Below are positions 25,961 through 35,838 of a DNA stretch of 64,000 bases, piece after piece. Below the pieces are notes generated by a model. It ran no database searches. It was not told the DNA's origin and was given only the letters and a program-made list of their open reading frames with translations. The position numbers and the translations under genes were made by a program. Each line of letters starts with the position of its first letter. Positions within the stretch are counted from its first letter, which is position 1. Source of the DNA: Thiogranum longum (lineage in GTDB: Bacteria; Pseudomonadota; Gammaproteobacteria; DSM-19610); the NCBI RefSeq assembly GCF_004339085.1, contig NZ_SMFX01000001.1, positions 2,477,975-2,541,974 of the forward strand, in the 5' to 3' direction.

Positions 25961-26367
25961 GTACTGAATCCCTGTTATAGAAATGTTGCACATACGCAAC
26001 GATTAACAAAACAAAACCGCCTTCAATGCCGGAAATATAACGTCTGGCAAAAAAATATTTACGACATATATAACCCTGAAATCCGGTTTGCAGGAGGATA
26101 TGTCTCTTTATGATCACATATCAGCTGAATTTTTCAATATGCAACGAAACACTGTTATTTACTTACGAAACCGATATTGGCAAAGAGTTTTCTTGCCCTG
26201 CCAACGAGTTATGAATACATATACTCACTCAAAACGGACTCATAAGTTACACCGTAATCATAGAGCCAAATATTACCTAGGTGTTGTAATTTGTTCTTTT
26301 TTCATTAAAGTTTTAAATGTAAACGCCGTTACGTTGCGCGAATCATATCTTGAAGGAGGTATTCCTC
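25961..26367. other. AT-rich divergent intergenic region before the H1-like gene
   Basis: 407 bases clearly richer in A and T than the flanks. It must hold promoters for the BrkB-like gene and the histone-like gene. An open frame from 26100 (AGGAGG only 2 nt before its ATG) runs into the H1-like gene in another frame; its composition is unlike a real protein and I did not accept it. A perfect AAGGAGGT ribosome site ends the region at 26351-26358. Confidence 0.55.
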
Positions 26368-26796
26368 ATGGCAGCGAGAAAGAAAACTGTTAAGCGTAAG
26401 GCAACCGCCAAAAAGAAAAAGGTAGTTGCTAAAAAGAGAAAGGTAGCACCGAAGAAGAAGCGTGCTGCAAGCAAGAAGAAAGTTGCAAAGAGAAAAACTT
26501 CGAAGAAAAAAGCTTCGAAGAAAAAGGTAGCCAAGAAAAAGGCCACCAAGAAAAAAGCTTCGAAGAAGAAAACTTCGAAGAAACGCGTAGCCAAGAAAAA
26601 GGCTTCGAAGAAAAAGGCAGCCAAGAAAAAGGCTACCCGGAAAAAAGCTTCGAAGAAGCGCGTAGCCAAGAAAAAGGCTACCCGGAAAAAAGCTTCGAAG
26701 AAAAAGGCGGCCAAGAAAAAGGCTACCCGGAAAAAAGCTTCGAAGAAGCGCGTAGCCAAGAAAAAGGCTACCAGGAAGAAGGCTCGCCGTCGTTAA
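26368..26796 (+). CDS. Lysine-rich histone H1-like DNA-binding protein
   Basis: The 142-residue protein consists almost wholly of Lys, Ala, Arg, Ser, Thr and Val. It has no folded domain, only AKKKATRKKASKKR-type pentapeptide repeats like eukaryotic H1 tails and Pseudomonas AlgP. It should bind DNA non-specifically and compact the nucleoid. The ATG is 9 nt after a perfect AAGGAGGT Shine-Dalgarno, implying strong translation. The repeats have a 45-bp DNA period (separate entry), so copy number may vary between strains. A strong terminator follows. Confidence 0.92.
   Translation: MAARKKTVKRKATAKKKKVVAKKRKVAPKKKRAASKKKVAKRKTSKKKASKKKVAKKKATKKKASKKKTSKKRVAKKKASKKKAAKKKATRKKASKKRVAKKKATRKKASKKKAAKKKATRKKASKKRVAKKKATRKKARRR
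26602..26781 (+). repeat. Four 45-bp tandem repeats inside the H1-like gene
   Basis: Units at 26602-26646, 26647-26691, 26692-26736 and 26737-26781 each start GCTTCGAAGAA and encode ASKK(K/R)(A/V)AKKKATRKK-type 15-mers. Units alternate KAA and RVA at the variable position, giving a 90-bp higher-order period. Less regular copies precede them. Confidence 0.9.
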
Positions 26797-26814
26797 GCGG
26801 CACCTCCTGTAAGA

Positions 26815-26842
26815 AAGGCCTGCGAATGCAGGCCTTTTTTTT
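26815..26842 (+). terminator. Rho-independent terminator of the H1-like gene
   Basis: AAGGCCTGC pairs with GCAGGCCTT around a GAAT loop and runs into a tract of eight T residues. The remaining gap to 27126 shows no gene. Confidence 0.95.
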
Positions 26843-27126
26843 AACTGACTGTTTATAAAGCTTAAAATTTTAACTTCACATCCGTTTTGTAGTTGCAAAC
26901 CGCGCCCCTCCTCATGACGCCCTCCCCCAATCCCGGACAGAAACAGACCCTGCCGCCCGCTTCCCTGGCAAAAACCACTTGTCCTGTATAAACGTGGCCA
27001 GCACCTCCCCCCCGGAACCGGATGCTCACTTAAATACCTTAGATGACAGTGGCTTACTAAAGATCTGGAATGACTGGCCGAAACCGACCCTGTAACCTCG
27101 TTTTCAAAAACAACCGGGTTGATGGT

Positions 27127-28377
27127 ATGACGGATTCAGATACTGACAAGACAACATTGATGGTTGTGGACGATTCACGTCTCATGCGTGTGGCGGCCCG
27201 CAAAATTCTGAAAAACGACTTCATTATTATTGAAGCCGCAGATGGCGAGGAAGCCTGGGAAACTCTCCAGCAGCACCCTGATATTGCCCTGGTGATGTCA
27301 GATCTTTCAATGCCAAATCTCGATGGTCTCGGCTTACTGAAACGCATTCGTGAATCCCGATTCAGTGAGCTACCGGTCATAATAATCACCGGTGCGGAAG
27401 ACGATGACGGCAGTAAAAAGACAGCCCTTGCTGCAGGCGCCAGCGACTTTATAACCAAGCCATTCGAATCCGTCCAACTGCTGGCGCGCGCAAAGGCACA
27501 AGCACGCCAGAAAAATGTACAGGAAGCGCTACAACAAAGCGAAGCCGAGAAACAACAATTACAGGAAACCAGCCAGGTTGAACCCATGACCGGTCTGGCC
27601 AACAAACGTGCCTTTATCAATCATCTGGAAGAAAATCTGGCCTATGCTACGCGACACCGCACCGAACTTTCGCTGATTCTGGTCCGCATAGAGAAATACA
27701 AGGTGCTGTTTTTGCGCCGCGGCAAGCAGGTTGCGGAACAACTGGCCAGAGAAGTTGCAAGGATTCTGGCTAATGGCCGTCGCCGTGAGGACACCGTTGG
27801 ACATATTGCGCTGGACACCTTCGGAGTTCTTCTTCCTTCTGCCAACCTGCCAGGCTCCAAACGTGTGGTCAACCAGCTCACAGAAGCCATCGAGCAGCTG
27901 GAAATCAGTATTGAAGGTGTTTCCATACCCTTCAGTGTACGTTTTGGCCTGTGTAACCCGGATATTCGACCGGGGATTAGTGCTGATGAAGTTATTACTC
28001 AGGCAGAAACCCGCCTGTCTTCTCCGCCAGCTGCTATGTCGACGCCAGTCAAACCCGCGACTGAAAGCCCGAACCAGGTCAGAACAGCTGTAGTGATGAC
28101 CCCGCCCGCTGCAGCTACCGAAAGCCCACAGGAACCTGATGTCGCAACACCTGCAGAGGTACAGAAAGCACTTGATGCTCTCGTAAATAACAGCCGGACC
28201 AACACCTCGGCAGATACACTTGTGCGTGGCATTTTGCCCATACTGGATAACTGGAACCTTGCGAATGGACAACGCTACGACGGGCTTGTTACTGCCTTGC
28301 GTACTGCACTTGAAGAGGCGGAAACCGTGGAAACGGCGACCACACGCCCGCAGCAACCACCCGAACTGGTCGACTGA
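27127..28377 (+). CDS. Response regulator with degenerate GGDEF domain
   Basis: The 416-residue protein starts with a receiver domain: acidic pair VVDDSR, phospho-acceptor Asp in VMSDLSMPNLDGL (about residue 59) and Lys in ITKPFE (about 110). A GGDEF-like domain covers about 155-300 (MTGLANKRAFINHLEENLAYATRHRTELSLILVRIEKY), but the catalytic GG(D/E)EF is replaced by IALDTF, so it should not make c-di-GMP. The last 100 residues are Pro/Thr/Ala-rich linker plus a helical segment. No sensor kinase gene is next to it. The start at 27127 places the receiver at the very N-terminus; an ATG at 27070 is possible. Confidence 0.85.
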   Translation: MTDSDTDKTTLMVVDDSRLMRVAARKILKNDFIIIEAADGEEAWETLQQHPDIALVMSDLSMPNLDGLGLLKRIRESRFSELPVIIITGAEDDDGSKKTALAAGASDFITKPFESVQLLARAKAQARQKNVQEALQQSEAEKQQLQETSQVEPMTGLANKRAFINHLEENLAYATRHRTELSLILVRIEKYKVLFLRRGKQVAEQLAREVARILANGRRREDTVGHIALDTFGVLLPSANLPGSKRVVNQLTEAIEQLEISIEGVSIPFSVRFGLCNPDIRPGISADEVITQAETRLSSPPAAMSTPVKPATESPNQVRTAVVMTPPAAATESPQEPDVATPAEVQKALDALVNNSRTNTSADTLVRGILPILDNWNLANGQRYDGLVTALRTALEEAETVETATTRPQQPPELVD

Positions 28378-28642
28378 CAACACAGGCTGGCCACCGCCAC
28401 CCCCTGAAATCCTGCAATAAACCGGCCTGCTGACAGAATTATCAACCTGACCCAGAACGTGGAATACAGCCAGGATATTGTCAGAAAATCCGCCATTCCA
28501 CTTCCCTGAAAGACCCGCGGGATGCCTTCCCGGCGCCATACCTGAAAGCCGTGGCAGAATAACGCCGGCACACCATGCAAATTTTCACCCAAACCGCTAG
28601 AATACGCGCCTGCAACTATCCAGCCACGCCATTTTTCCGGCC

Positions 28643-29188
28643 ATGACTACAGTGACGGCATCCACCTTGACTCAAGACAGACAATCCAGCTTCAGCTACG
28701 AAGAACTCATCGCCTGCGGGCACGGCGAACTGTTCGGCCCCGGCAATGCCCGTTTGCCCCTGCCCCCCATGCTGATGTTCGACCGCATAACACATATCAG
28801 TGAAACAGGCGGTGCAAACGGCAAGGGTGAGATCATTGCCGAACTCGATATCAAACCGGAGTTGTGGTTTTTCGAGTGTCACTTCGAAACCGACCCGGTG
28901 ATGCCCGGCTGTCTGGGTCTGGACGCCATGTGGCAACTGATCGGCTTTCACCTTGGCTGGCTCGGCGGCCCGGGGCGCGGTCGGGCGCTGGGTTCCGGTG
29001 AGGTCAAATTCAGCGGCCAGGTAACGCCCGATGCAAAAAAGCTGACCTACCGCATCGACCTCAAGCGTGTTATCCAGCGAAAACTGTATATGGGCATCGG
29101 CGACGCCTGCATGGATGTCGATGGCAAGGAAATTTATCACGCAAAGAATTTGCGTGTCGGACTGTTCACCTCTACTGAAAATTTCTAG
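28643..29188 (+). CDS. fabA: 3-hydroxydecanoyl-ACP dehydratase/isomerase FabA
   Basis: FabA dehydrates 3-hydroxydecanoyl-ACP and isomerises the product to cis-3-decenoyl-ACP, the branch point to unsaturated fatty acids under anaerobic-type synthesis. The 181-residue protein has the hot-dog fold active site [24 protein letters not shown] (about residues 73-96), with catalytic His and Asp, and [11 protein letters not shown]. It is 11 bases upstream of fabB, the usual operon. The 265-base gap before it holds a TAGAAT -10-like sequence near 28598 but no gene. Confidence 0.98.
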   Translation: MTTVTASTLTQDRQSSFSYEELIACGHGELFGPGNARLPLPPMLMFDRITHISETGGANGKGEIIAELDIKPELWFFECHFETDPVMPGCLGLDAMWQLIGFHLGWLGGPGRGRALGSGEVKFSGQVTPDAKKLTYRIDLKRVIQRKLYMGIGDACMDVDGKEIYHAKNLRVGLFTSTENF

Positions 29189-29199
29189 GATTTATTGAT

Positions 29200-30417
29200 A
29201 TGCGACGCGTAGTAGTTACAGGCATGGGCATTACGTCCAGTATCGGCACCACACAACAACAGGTTCTGGAATCCCTGAGACAGGGCAAATCCGGTATTGT
29301 CTTTGCGCCTGAATATGCGGAACGTGGTTTCCGCAGTCATGTTCATGGTGCTGTTGATATTGACCTGGACAGTCTTATTGACCGGAAATTAAGACGTTTT
29401 ATGGGGGATAGTGCCGCCTACAACTACCTGGCCATGAAGGAGGCCATCGAAGATGCCGGGCTGGAAGACGAGCAGATCTCCAACCCGCGCACCGGCCTGA
29501 TCGCCGGTTCCGGTGGCACTTCGACATCCAATGTTGCGCTGGCACTCGACCTGTTCGAGAAAAAAGGTGCCAAAAAAGTCGGCCCTTTCATGGTGCCACG
29601 CACCATGGGCAGCACAAACTCGGCATGCCTGTCCACGGCCTACAAGATCAAGGGCGTTAACTATTCTATCAGTTCCGCCTGCTCGACCAGTGCACATTGC
29701 ATCGGCAATGGCTGCGAGCTGATCCAGATGGGCAAGCAGGACATCGTGTTTGCCGGTGGCGGTGAAGAGCTGCACTGGACACTGACGCTGCTGTTCGATG
29801 CCATGGGAGCCCTGTCGTCAAAGTATAATGACTCACCGGAGACTGCATCACGTGCCTATGATGCTACCCGTGACGGTTTTGTCATCGCCGGCGGTGGTGG
29901 CATGCTGGTACTGGAGGAGCTGGAGCATGCGAAGGCCCGTGGCGCCAAAATCTATGCAGAAGTCATCGGCTATGGCGCAACCTCCGATGGCTACGACATG
30001 GTTCAGCCCTCGGGTGAAGGCGCCGTACGCTGCATGCAGCAGGCCATGGGTGACAGCGATGTCAGCATTGATTACATCAACGCACACGGTACCAGCACAC
30101 CGGTTGGCGACACCCGCGAGCTGGAGGCTATCAAGGAAGTTTTTGGTGACAACATTCCCGCCATCAGTTCCACCAAGTCACTGACCGGTCACTCGCTCGG
30201 TGCAGCCGGTGTACAGGAAGCTATCTATTCACTGATCATGCTGCAGAACGACTTTGTGTGCGCCTCGGCCAATATTGAACAGCTTGACCCGGCAGCGGAA
30301 GGCTTCCCGATACAGCTCGAACGCAAGGACAATGCCGGCCTGCGCACAGTTATGTCCAACAGCTTTGGCTTTGGCGGTACCAATGCCTCGCTGATCCTGC
30401 AAAAGCTGGAAAACTGA
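29200..30417 (+). CDS. fabB: 3-oxoacyl-ACP synthase I FabB
   Basis: FabB elongates the cis-3-decenoyl-ACP made by FabA and is required for unsaturated fatty acids. The 405-residue condensing enzyme has the Cys-His-His triad: [13 protein letters not shown] (about Cys163), [11 protein letters not shown] (about His298) and [15 protein letters not shown] (about His333), and the C-terminal [12 protein letters not shown]. Length and order with fabA are as in other gammaproteobacteria. Confidence 0.98.
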   Translation: MRRVVVTGMGITSSIGTTQQQVLESLRQGKSGIVFAPEYAERGFRSHVHGAVDIDLDSLIDRKLRRFMGDSAAYNYLAMKEAIEDAGLEDEQISNPRTGLIAGSGGTSTSNVALALDLFEKKGAKKVGPFMVPRTMGSTNSACLSTAYKIKGVNYSISSACSTSAHCIGNGCELIQMGKQDIVFAGGGEELHWTLTLLFDAMGALSSKYNDSPETASRAYDATRDGFVIAGGGGMLVLEELEHAKARGAKIYAEVIGYGATSDGYDMVQPSGEGAVRCMQQAMGDSDVSIDYINAHGTSTPVGDTRELEAIKEVFGDNIPAISSTKSLTGHSLGAAGVQEAIYSLIMLQNDFVCASANIEQLDPAAEGFPIQLERKDNAGLRTVMSNSFGFGGTNASLILQKLEN

Positions 30418-30431
30418 AACCTTAACCGGGT

Positions 30432-33400
30432 TCAGCTGATGACAAGCGCCTTCCAGGCCTTGTCCAGTCGTTGAGGTGATACCTTGTCGACGGTCCCCAG
30501 CTCCTGCGCAAACAGGGAAACCCGCAGTTCTTCGATGAGCCACCGGAACACCTGTAGTTGTTCGGGATCCACACCGCCCTTGTTCTGTGCCTGCTCGAAG
30601 CGGGATTGATATTCCTGCACCTGCAACGCATGTTTTCGATCGCGCTCCACGTTTCCCGGCAGTCTTTCCAGCCTGGCGACCGCCGCGCGCAGGTAAATCG
30701 CCAGCCGCGGCAGACGCGACAGGGGCGTTGCCGAAAGAAAGCCGGGGTACACCAGCGCGCCGGCCTGCTGACGCAATTCGCTCATGGCCAACAGCAGTTG
30801 TGGTGATACAGACCCTTTCAGACCACGACTGAGCTGGTGGAAAGCCTGCAACGCCTCGTAACTGCTGCGACTAATCTCCACAGCCAGTTCCAGCAACCGC
30901 GCTCGCCCCGATTCGAGACGCTGACGGTACGCCGTCTCGTCACGCACCGGCTCTCCGGCAGACATAAAAGCAGCCTGCAATACAGCCTGCTCCATATCTG
31001 CCTGCAAAACTTCGACCGGTCCCAGCGGGGCAAACCACAGCGCCTGTTTTTGTCTTTCCGGCACACTACGATGGATGTCACGCAGGCGACGTCCGGCATT
31101 CTGGCGGAACAGCGCCAACAGACCCTGCTCATGCGCCTCGGCTGCCGCTTGCGGATTATCGAAAAGGCGCAGGTTAATACTGCCATCCCGTTTCTCCAGC
31201 GCTGGCCAGGCCTGCAATGTGATGCCCGCACGCGTAATCTCGACAGTCTCAGGCAAACGACCAAAGCCCCAGTCGAGTATATCGCTGCGTTCAAACTCCG
31301 AATCTGTCAGGCTTGTAAACCGGCTTTGCGCCTGCTCGCCGTATCTCTGTTGCAAGGCAACAAGATCCCGGCCTGCATCAATTCGCTTGCCCTGCTCATC
31401 GACCAGCTCGAACCAGGCGAACAGGTGGCGTGGCAGCAGATCCATATGCCAGGCTGAGCGAGGCACATCGATTTGTGTCATGCGTTTCAGCTGCGTCGCG
31501 AGTGCATCCAGCAGGTCTCCCTTCGGTGGTGTTACAGCCTGCAGGATGGCGCGAGCAAAGTCCGGCGCAGGCACGAAGTGACGTCGCAGTGTTTTTGGCA
31601 GGGATTTGATTAACAGGGTCACTTTTTCCTGACGCAGCCCCGGAACCAGCCAGTCGAACTCATCAGGTTCAAGCTGGTTAAGCATCGCCAGGGGAACCTG
31701 AATGCACACACCGTCATCTTCATCGCCAGGTGAGAAATGGTACCTCACTCCCAGCTGCAGGCCATGTACATTGATCTGTGACGGAAATTCCTGCTCGTCT
31801 ACTGTTTCAGCGCCCTTTCGCATGACCGTTTCACGATCCAGGTGCAGACACCGGGGATTAGTGGCAATGACCTTTTTCCACCAGCGATTGAAACGGGGTC
31901 CGTCATACACATCTTCCGGCAAACGCTCATCGAAGAAATTAAACAGATCTTCCTCGTCCACCAGCACATCACGTCGGCGAGCTTTTGATTCGAGCTGGCC
32001 CAGCTCGGCAAGCAAGGTACGATTGTGCTCTGCAAACGCCGCATTCGTATTGAACAGGCCCTCTACCAGTGCGTGACGGATAAACAGGCTGCGCGCGATG
32101 GCAGGATCAATCGACCCGTAGTCCACCTTGCGCCGGTTGACCAGTGGCAGACCATACAAAGTGACACGTTCGAATGCGGTAACCCGGGCACGCTTCTTTT
32201 CCCAGTGGGGATCCGAGTAATGGTGCTTCAGTAATGGGCTTGCCAGGGGCTCTACCCAGGCCGGGTCAATAACTGCCACGGTACGCAGGTAACGCCTGCC
32301 GGTTTCGACCAACTCGGCGGCAACCACCCAGCCCGGTTTCTTTCTGGCCAAAGTGGATCCTGGAAATAGCTTGAAACGCAGATTTCTCGCCCCCTGGTAT
32401 TCTCCCGGCTCAACCTGGAAAGCGATGTTTCCAAGCAGACCACTGATCAATGCGCGGTGGATCGCCTGATAATCCGCCTCGCCGCTGTTGCAGCGCATTC
32501 CCATACTGGTGACCTGCTCGTGCAACTGGCGATGAATATCCGCCCACTCGCGCATGCGCAACCAGGAAATAAAATGCTCCCGACACCATTTACGCAACTT
32601 GTTCTGCGACAGGTGGCGCGACTGCGCCTTCCAGGCACGCCACAATTTCAGGTAGGAAAGAAAGTCAGACTTGTCGTCACGGAACAGCGCATGTTTCTCA
32701 TCCGCAGCCTGCGCCTTGTCAAGAGGGCGATCGCGCGGGTCGGCCGCTTCAAGCACTGCCGCAATAACCAGCGCTTCGCTGAGGCAGTTCTGCTCGTTCG
32801 CCGCAAGAATAATACGCGCAAGACGCGGGTCCAGCGGCAGACGACATAACTCGCGACCAGATGGCGTAAGCTGCTGTTGCACATCCACGGCACCAAGTTC
32901 GTGAAGCAGTTTGTAACCATCACGTACCAGGCGTGTATCCGGCGGATCCACGAAAGGAAAGGCATCGACATCACCCAGTTTAAGGGACGCCATTTGCAGG
33001 ATTACCGCCGCAAGGTTGGTGCGATGTATCTCCGGGGCAGTGAATTCCGCGCGGGAAAGAAAGTCCTCTTCACTGTACAGGCGAATACAGATCCCCGCCT
33101 GCACACGCCCGCACCGTCCTGACCGCTGGTTGGCCGAAGCCTGTGATACGGCTTCTATTGGCAAACGCTGCACCTTGGTACGGTAGCTGTAGCGGCTGAC
33201 ACGCGCCAGCCCGGTATCGATCACATATCGAATCCCCGGTACTGTCAACGACGTTTCAGCCACATTGGTGGCAAGCACAATGCGTCGCCCCTTGTGAGAA
33301 CGAAACACTTCGCCTTGTTGCCGGGCCGACAAGCGCGCATACAAGGGCAGGATTTCAGTGCGCGCAGGATGATGTTTGCGTAACAGTTCACTGGTCTCTC

Positions 33401-34328
33401 GAATGGCACGTTCGCCCGGCAGGAACACCAGGATATCGCCTGGCCCTTCTCTCGCCAGCTCATCAACGGCTTCGATAATCGCCTGGCCACGACTGCGGTC
33501 ACGCTGGTCCTCATCTTCACCTGTGACGGGACGATAACGCATCTCCACCGGGAATGTTCTCCCTGACACCTCGACCACCGGAGCATTGCCGAAATGACGG
33601 GAAAACCGCTGCGGATCGATCGTAGCCGAAGTGATAATAACCTTCAGGTCCGGTCGTTTCGGCAACAACCGTCGCAGGTAGCCAAGCATGAAATCCACAT
33701 TGAGGCTGCGTTCGTGCGCCTCATCGATGATCAACGTATCATATTCGCGAAGTTCCGGGTCTGACTGTATTTCGGCGAGTAAAATGCCGTCCGTCATGAT
33801 CTTGATAAAACTGCTGTCACGTACACGGTCCTGGAAGCGTACCTTGTACCCTGCCGCCTCTCCCAACGGACAATGCAGTTCCTCTGCAATGCGTGCCGCC
33901 AGGCTGCGCGCAGCAATTCTTCGCGGCTGGGTATGACCGATCTTGCCGTAGGTCCCGCGTCCCAGCTCCAGGCAAAGCTTGGGCAGCTGGGTGGTTTTAC
34001 CTGACCCGGTTTCACCACACAGGATAACGACCTGGTGCCTGTCCAGTTTTTCCAGAATGGCTTCGCGCTGTTCGACAACAGGTAGCGACAGCGCATATTC
34101 GGGTTTGGGCAATGTTTTATGCCGCTGAACAACCTGCTGCCGGGACATTTCAATCGCCCTGTTCAGCGCCAGGAGTCCATGATCGATCGGCTGACAACGC
34201 TGCAGGCGACGATGCAGACCGGCAATTTTTTTTGTCAGCCCGGGAATATCCCGGGCCAGACAATCATCAAGTTCATGTTGCAACTCGTCCAGGCGCTCTC
34301 TCCCGGGACGAACGGTTGACTCTTTCAT
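30432..34328 (-). CDS. hrpA: ATP-dependent RNA helicase HrpA
   Basis: A DEAH-box helicase that resolves stalled ribosomes on mRNA. At 1298 residues it is the full-length form. Motif I GETGSGKTTQLP (about residues 94-105), motif II DEAHERS, motif III SATID and motif VI QRSGRCGR are visible. The OB fold, HA2 region and long C-terminal DUF3418-type domain follow. The ATG at 34328 (MKESTVRPG) matches the family; the open frame continues upstream without similarity. It is convergent with fabB, 14 bases apart. Confidence 0.97.
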   Translation of the reverse strand: MKESTVRPGRERLDELQHELDDCLARDIPGLTKKIAGLHRRLQRCQPIDHGLLALNRAIEMSRQQVVQRHKTLPKPEYALSLPVVEQREAILEKLDRHQVVILCGETGSGKTTQLPKLCLELGRGTYGKIGHTQPRRIAARSLAARIAEELHCPLGEAAGYKVRFQDRVRDSSFIKIMTDGILLAEIQSDPELREYDTLIIDEAHERSLNVDFMLGYLRRLLPKRPDLKVIITSATIDPQRFSRHFGNAPVVEVSGRTFPVEMRYRPVTGEDEDQRDRSRGQAIIEAVDELAREGPGDILVFLPGERAIRETSELLRKHHPARTEILPLYARLSARQQGEVFRSHKGRRIVLATNVAETSLTVPGIRYVIDTGLARVSRYSYRTKVQRLPIEAVSQASANQRSGRCGRVQAGICIRLYSEEDFLSRAEFTAPEIHRTNLAAVILQMASLKLGDVDAFPFVDPPDTRLVRDGYKLLHELGAVDVQQQLTPSGRELCRLPLDPRLARIILAANEQNCLSEALVIAAVLEAADPRDRPLDKAQAADEKHALFRDDKSDFLSYLKLWRAWKAQSRHLSQNKLRKWCREHFISWLRMREWADIHRQLHEQVTSMGMRCNSGEADYQAIHRALISGLLGNIAFQVEPGEYQGARNLRFKLFPGSTLARKKPGWVVAAELVETGRRYLRTVAVIDPAWVEPLASPLLKHHYSDPHWEKKRARVTAFERVTLYGLPLVNRRKVDYGSIDPAIARSLFIRHALVEGLFNTNAAFAEHNRTLLAELGQLESKARRRDVLVDEEDLFNFFDERLPEDVYDGPRFNRWWKKVIATNPRCLHLDRETVMRKGAETVDEQEFPSQINVHGLQLGVRYHFSPGDEDDGVCIQVPLAMLNQLEPDEFDWLVPGLRQEKVTLLIKSLPKTLRRHFVPAPDFARAILQAVTPPKGDLLDALATQLKRMTQIDVPRSAWHMDLLPRHLFAWFELVDEQGKRIDAGRDLVALQQRYGEQAQSRFTSLTDSEFERSDILDWGFGRLPETVEITRAGITLQAWPALEKRDGSINLRLFDNPQAAAEAHEQGLLALFRQNAGRRLRDIHRSVPERQKQALWFAPLGPVEVLQADMEQAVLQAAFMSAGEPVRDETAYRQRLESGRARLLELAVEISRSSYEALQAFHQLSRGLKGSVSPQLLLAMSELRQQAGALVYPGFLSATPLSRLPRLAIYLRAAVARLERLPGNVERDRKHALQVQEYQSRFEQAQNKGGVDPEQLQVFRWLIEELRVSLFAQELGTVDKVSPQRLDKAWKALVIS

Positions 34329-34489
34329 CTCAAACCTGTGTGTTATAACAAGAGACAGCAGCAATAACCTCACAAAATGGTTACCCGCGCTATTTCGGGG
34401 TACATTGTACACTGCGTGCGTGATACAGGTTGAACGTTAAACGGCTGGCTACTGTCGTATGACACAGGCCCACAACATCCGGAATTGCC

Positions 34490-34960
34490 ATGAGAACTCC
34501 AGGAACAAGACGCGACTTCTTCACCAACTGCTTCATGACAGGCCTCATCGCCCTGCTTGCAGCAAGCTCGCAGATCATGGCAGAACCCCTGTTTGACGAT
34601 CCCGAGCACAAAGTGGTCTACCAGTTCAACCAGGCTGACCCTGACTATATGGCACATGTCCTGTTTTCTGTCGGTGCGTTACTACGTAAATACGGCGACA
34701 ATATTCATATCGTGGTTACCGCCATCGGGCCGGGCATCCATATCCTGGCAGAAGACCCTGAACGACCTGTCCCCGAGATCATCCAGAAGCGTGTTGCCAG
34801 TCTGGCAGCCTATGGCGTTTCCTTTCATGCCTGCGGCAATACCATGAAGTCACTCGGCTGGACGAAAGACGATATTCTTGATTTTGCAGAAATCGTTGAA
34901 ATTGGCGCCGATGACCTGATGTTGTTGCAGGAACAGGGATACAGCTATATCAGCTGGTAA
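34490..34960 (+). CDS. DsrE-family protein with Tat-like signal
   Basis: The 156-residue protein begins with TRRDFFTNCFMTGLIALLAASSQIMA, a twin-arginine-like export signal (RRxFF then a hydrophobic stretch). The mature part has the DsrE/F fold pattern: KVVYQFNQADPDYMAHVLFSVGALLRKYG, IHIVVTAIGPGIHIL, and GVSFHACGNTMKSLG with the conserved cysteine (about residue 115). Cytosolic DsrE proteins carry sulfur; exported forms are less studied and may handle thiol or persulfide groups in the periplasm. It is followed by two small cytochromes c on the same strand, which suggests a shared periplasmic redox role. Confidence 0.82.
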   Translation: MRTPGTRRDFFTNCFMTGLIALLAASSQIMAEPLFDDPEHKVVYQFNQADPDYMAHVLFSVGALLRKYGDNIHIVVTAIGPGIHILAEDPERPVPEIIQKRVASLAAYGVSFHACGNTMKSLGWTKDDILDFAEIVEIGADDLMLLQEQGYSYISW

Positions 34961-34969
34961 ACTTTACGA

Positions 34970-34975
34970 TATAAT
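34970..34975 (+). promoter_or_regulatory. Possible -10 box before the cytochrome c pair
   Basis: TATAAT lies 111 bases upstream of the first cytochrome gene. No good -35 is visible. If used, it gives the two cytochromes their own promoter apart from the DsrE-like gene. Confidence 0.3.
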
Positions 34976-35086
34976 GCCCCTCGCCCTGACCCCGTAGAAG
35001 GCGCATTCAGCGTCATTCAGGGTTGCGCTGTATCTTGAATATTTCGCAGCGCTCAACCAGAAAAACTACCATCGAAGCGAGGACGT

Positions 35087-35413
35087 ATGAAGACAACTTA
35101 TCTATCAGCACTGGTACTGCTGGCATCAGCGAGCACGCTGCCTCACGTCAGCCTGGCCGCCGGTGACGCAACAGCAGGCAAGGCAAAGGCCGCAACCTGT
35201 ATGGGCTGCCACGGCGTACCCAGCTACAACAATGTCTACCCGACCTACCACGTGCCCCGGCTCGGCGGACAGCATGCGCAGTACCTGGTTTCCGCCCTCC
35301 AGGCCTATAAAGCCGGGCAGCGGTCTCACAAAACCATGCAGGCCCAGGCCAGTTCACTGAGTGATCAGGACATGGAAGATATTGCCGTTTTTTTTGCCAA
35401 CACCGGCAAGTAA
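35087..35413 (+). CDS. Monoheme class I cytochrome c
   Basis: The 108-residue precursor has a signal peptide (ALVLLASASTLPHVSLA) and one heme site CMGCH (about residues 38-42). A downstream Met in HKTMQAQASSLSDQDM is the probable sixth ligand. The PRLGGQHAQYLVSALQAYKAGQR segment is typical of one half of a diheme cytochrome c4 (c553-like). It lies 30 bases upstream of a similar gene, so the two could together replace a c4 as electron carrier. Confidence 0.93.
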   Translation: MKTTYLSALVLLASASTLPHVSLAAGDATAGKAKAATCMGCHGVPSYNNVYPTYHVPRLGGQHAQYLVSALQAYKAGQRSHKTMQAQASSLSDQDMEDIAVFFANTGK

Positions 35414-35443
35414 CCTGCAGATAATCCAGTTGAGGAACGATTA

Positions 35444-35794
35444 ATGAAACGCCTGATCCCGATAGTTGCTTATACATTTTTCAGTGCCATGGCCCTGAAT
35501 GCACAGGCTGGTGGCCACGCCGATGCCGGCAAGACAATCGCTGCACAGCAATGCGCATCCTGCCATGCCGCAGATGGCAATAGCACTGATCCACAATTTC
35601 CACGCCTGGCTGGCCAATGGGCTGACTACATAGAACGCGCCCTGCTCGACTACAAGAGCGGCGCCCGCTCTAACCCGATAATGTCAGGTTTCGCCGCCGG
35701 CCTTTCCAGGCAGAATATGAAAGATGTTGGCGCCTGGTTTGCCAGCCAGCCCGGCGTATTCACTCCCGTACAACCGAAAACGGTCCAGGAATAA
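35444..35794 (+). CDS. Monoheme class I cytochrome c
   Basis: The 116-residue precursor has a signal peptide ending near NAQA, one heme site CASCH (about residues 37-41), PRLAGQWADYIERALLDYKSGAR and a likely Met ligand in NPIMSGFAAGLS. It resembles the other half of a diheme c4. It ends in a strong terminator shared with the upstream cytochrome. Confidence 0.93.
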   Translation: MKRLIPIVAYTFFSAMALNAQAGGHADAGKTIAAQQCASCHAADGNSTDPQFPRLAGQWADYIERALLDYKSGARSNPIMSGFAAGLSRQNMKDVGAWFASQPGVFTPVQPKTVQE

Positions 35795-35838
35795 TCATTT
35801 TTTCGCTGCAGGATTCCTGCGGACTGAAAATTTGTTTC

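Noticed and set aside
26100..26393. 97-codon frame starting just after AGGAGG
   Set aside because: The ribosome site is only 2 nt from its ATG, it runs into the H1-like gene in another frame, and the translation has no protein-like pattern.
26343..26759. Phe/Ala-rich minus-strand frame, superficially a membrane protein
   Set aside because: It is the reverse complement of the lysine-rich H1-like repeats.
27559..28539. 326-codon open frame on the minus strand
   Set aside because: Shadow of the response regulator gene; no ribosome site and no recognisable pattern.
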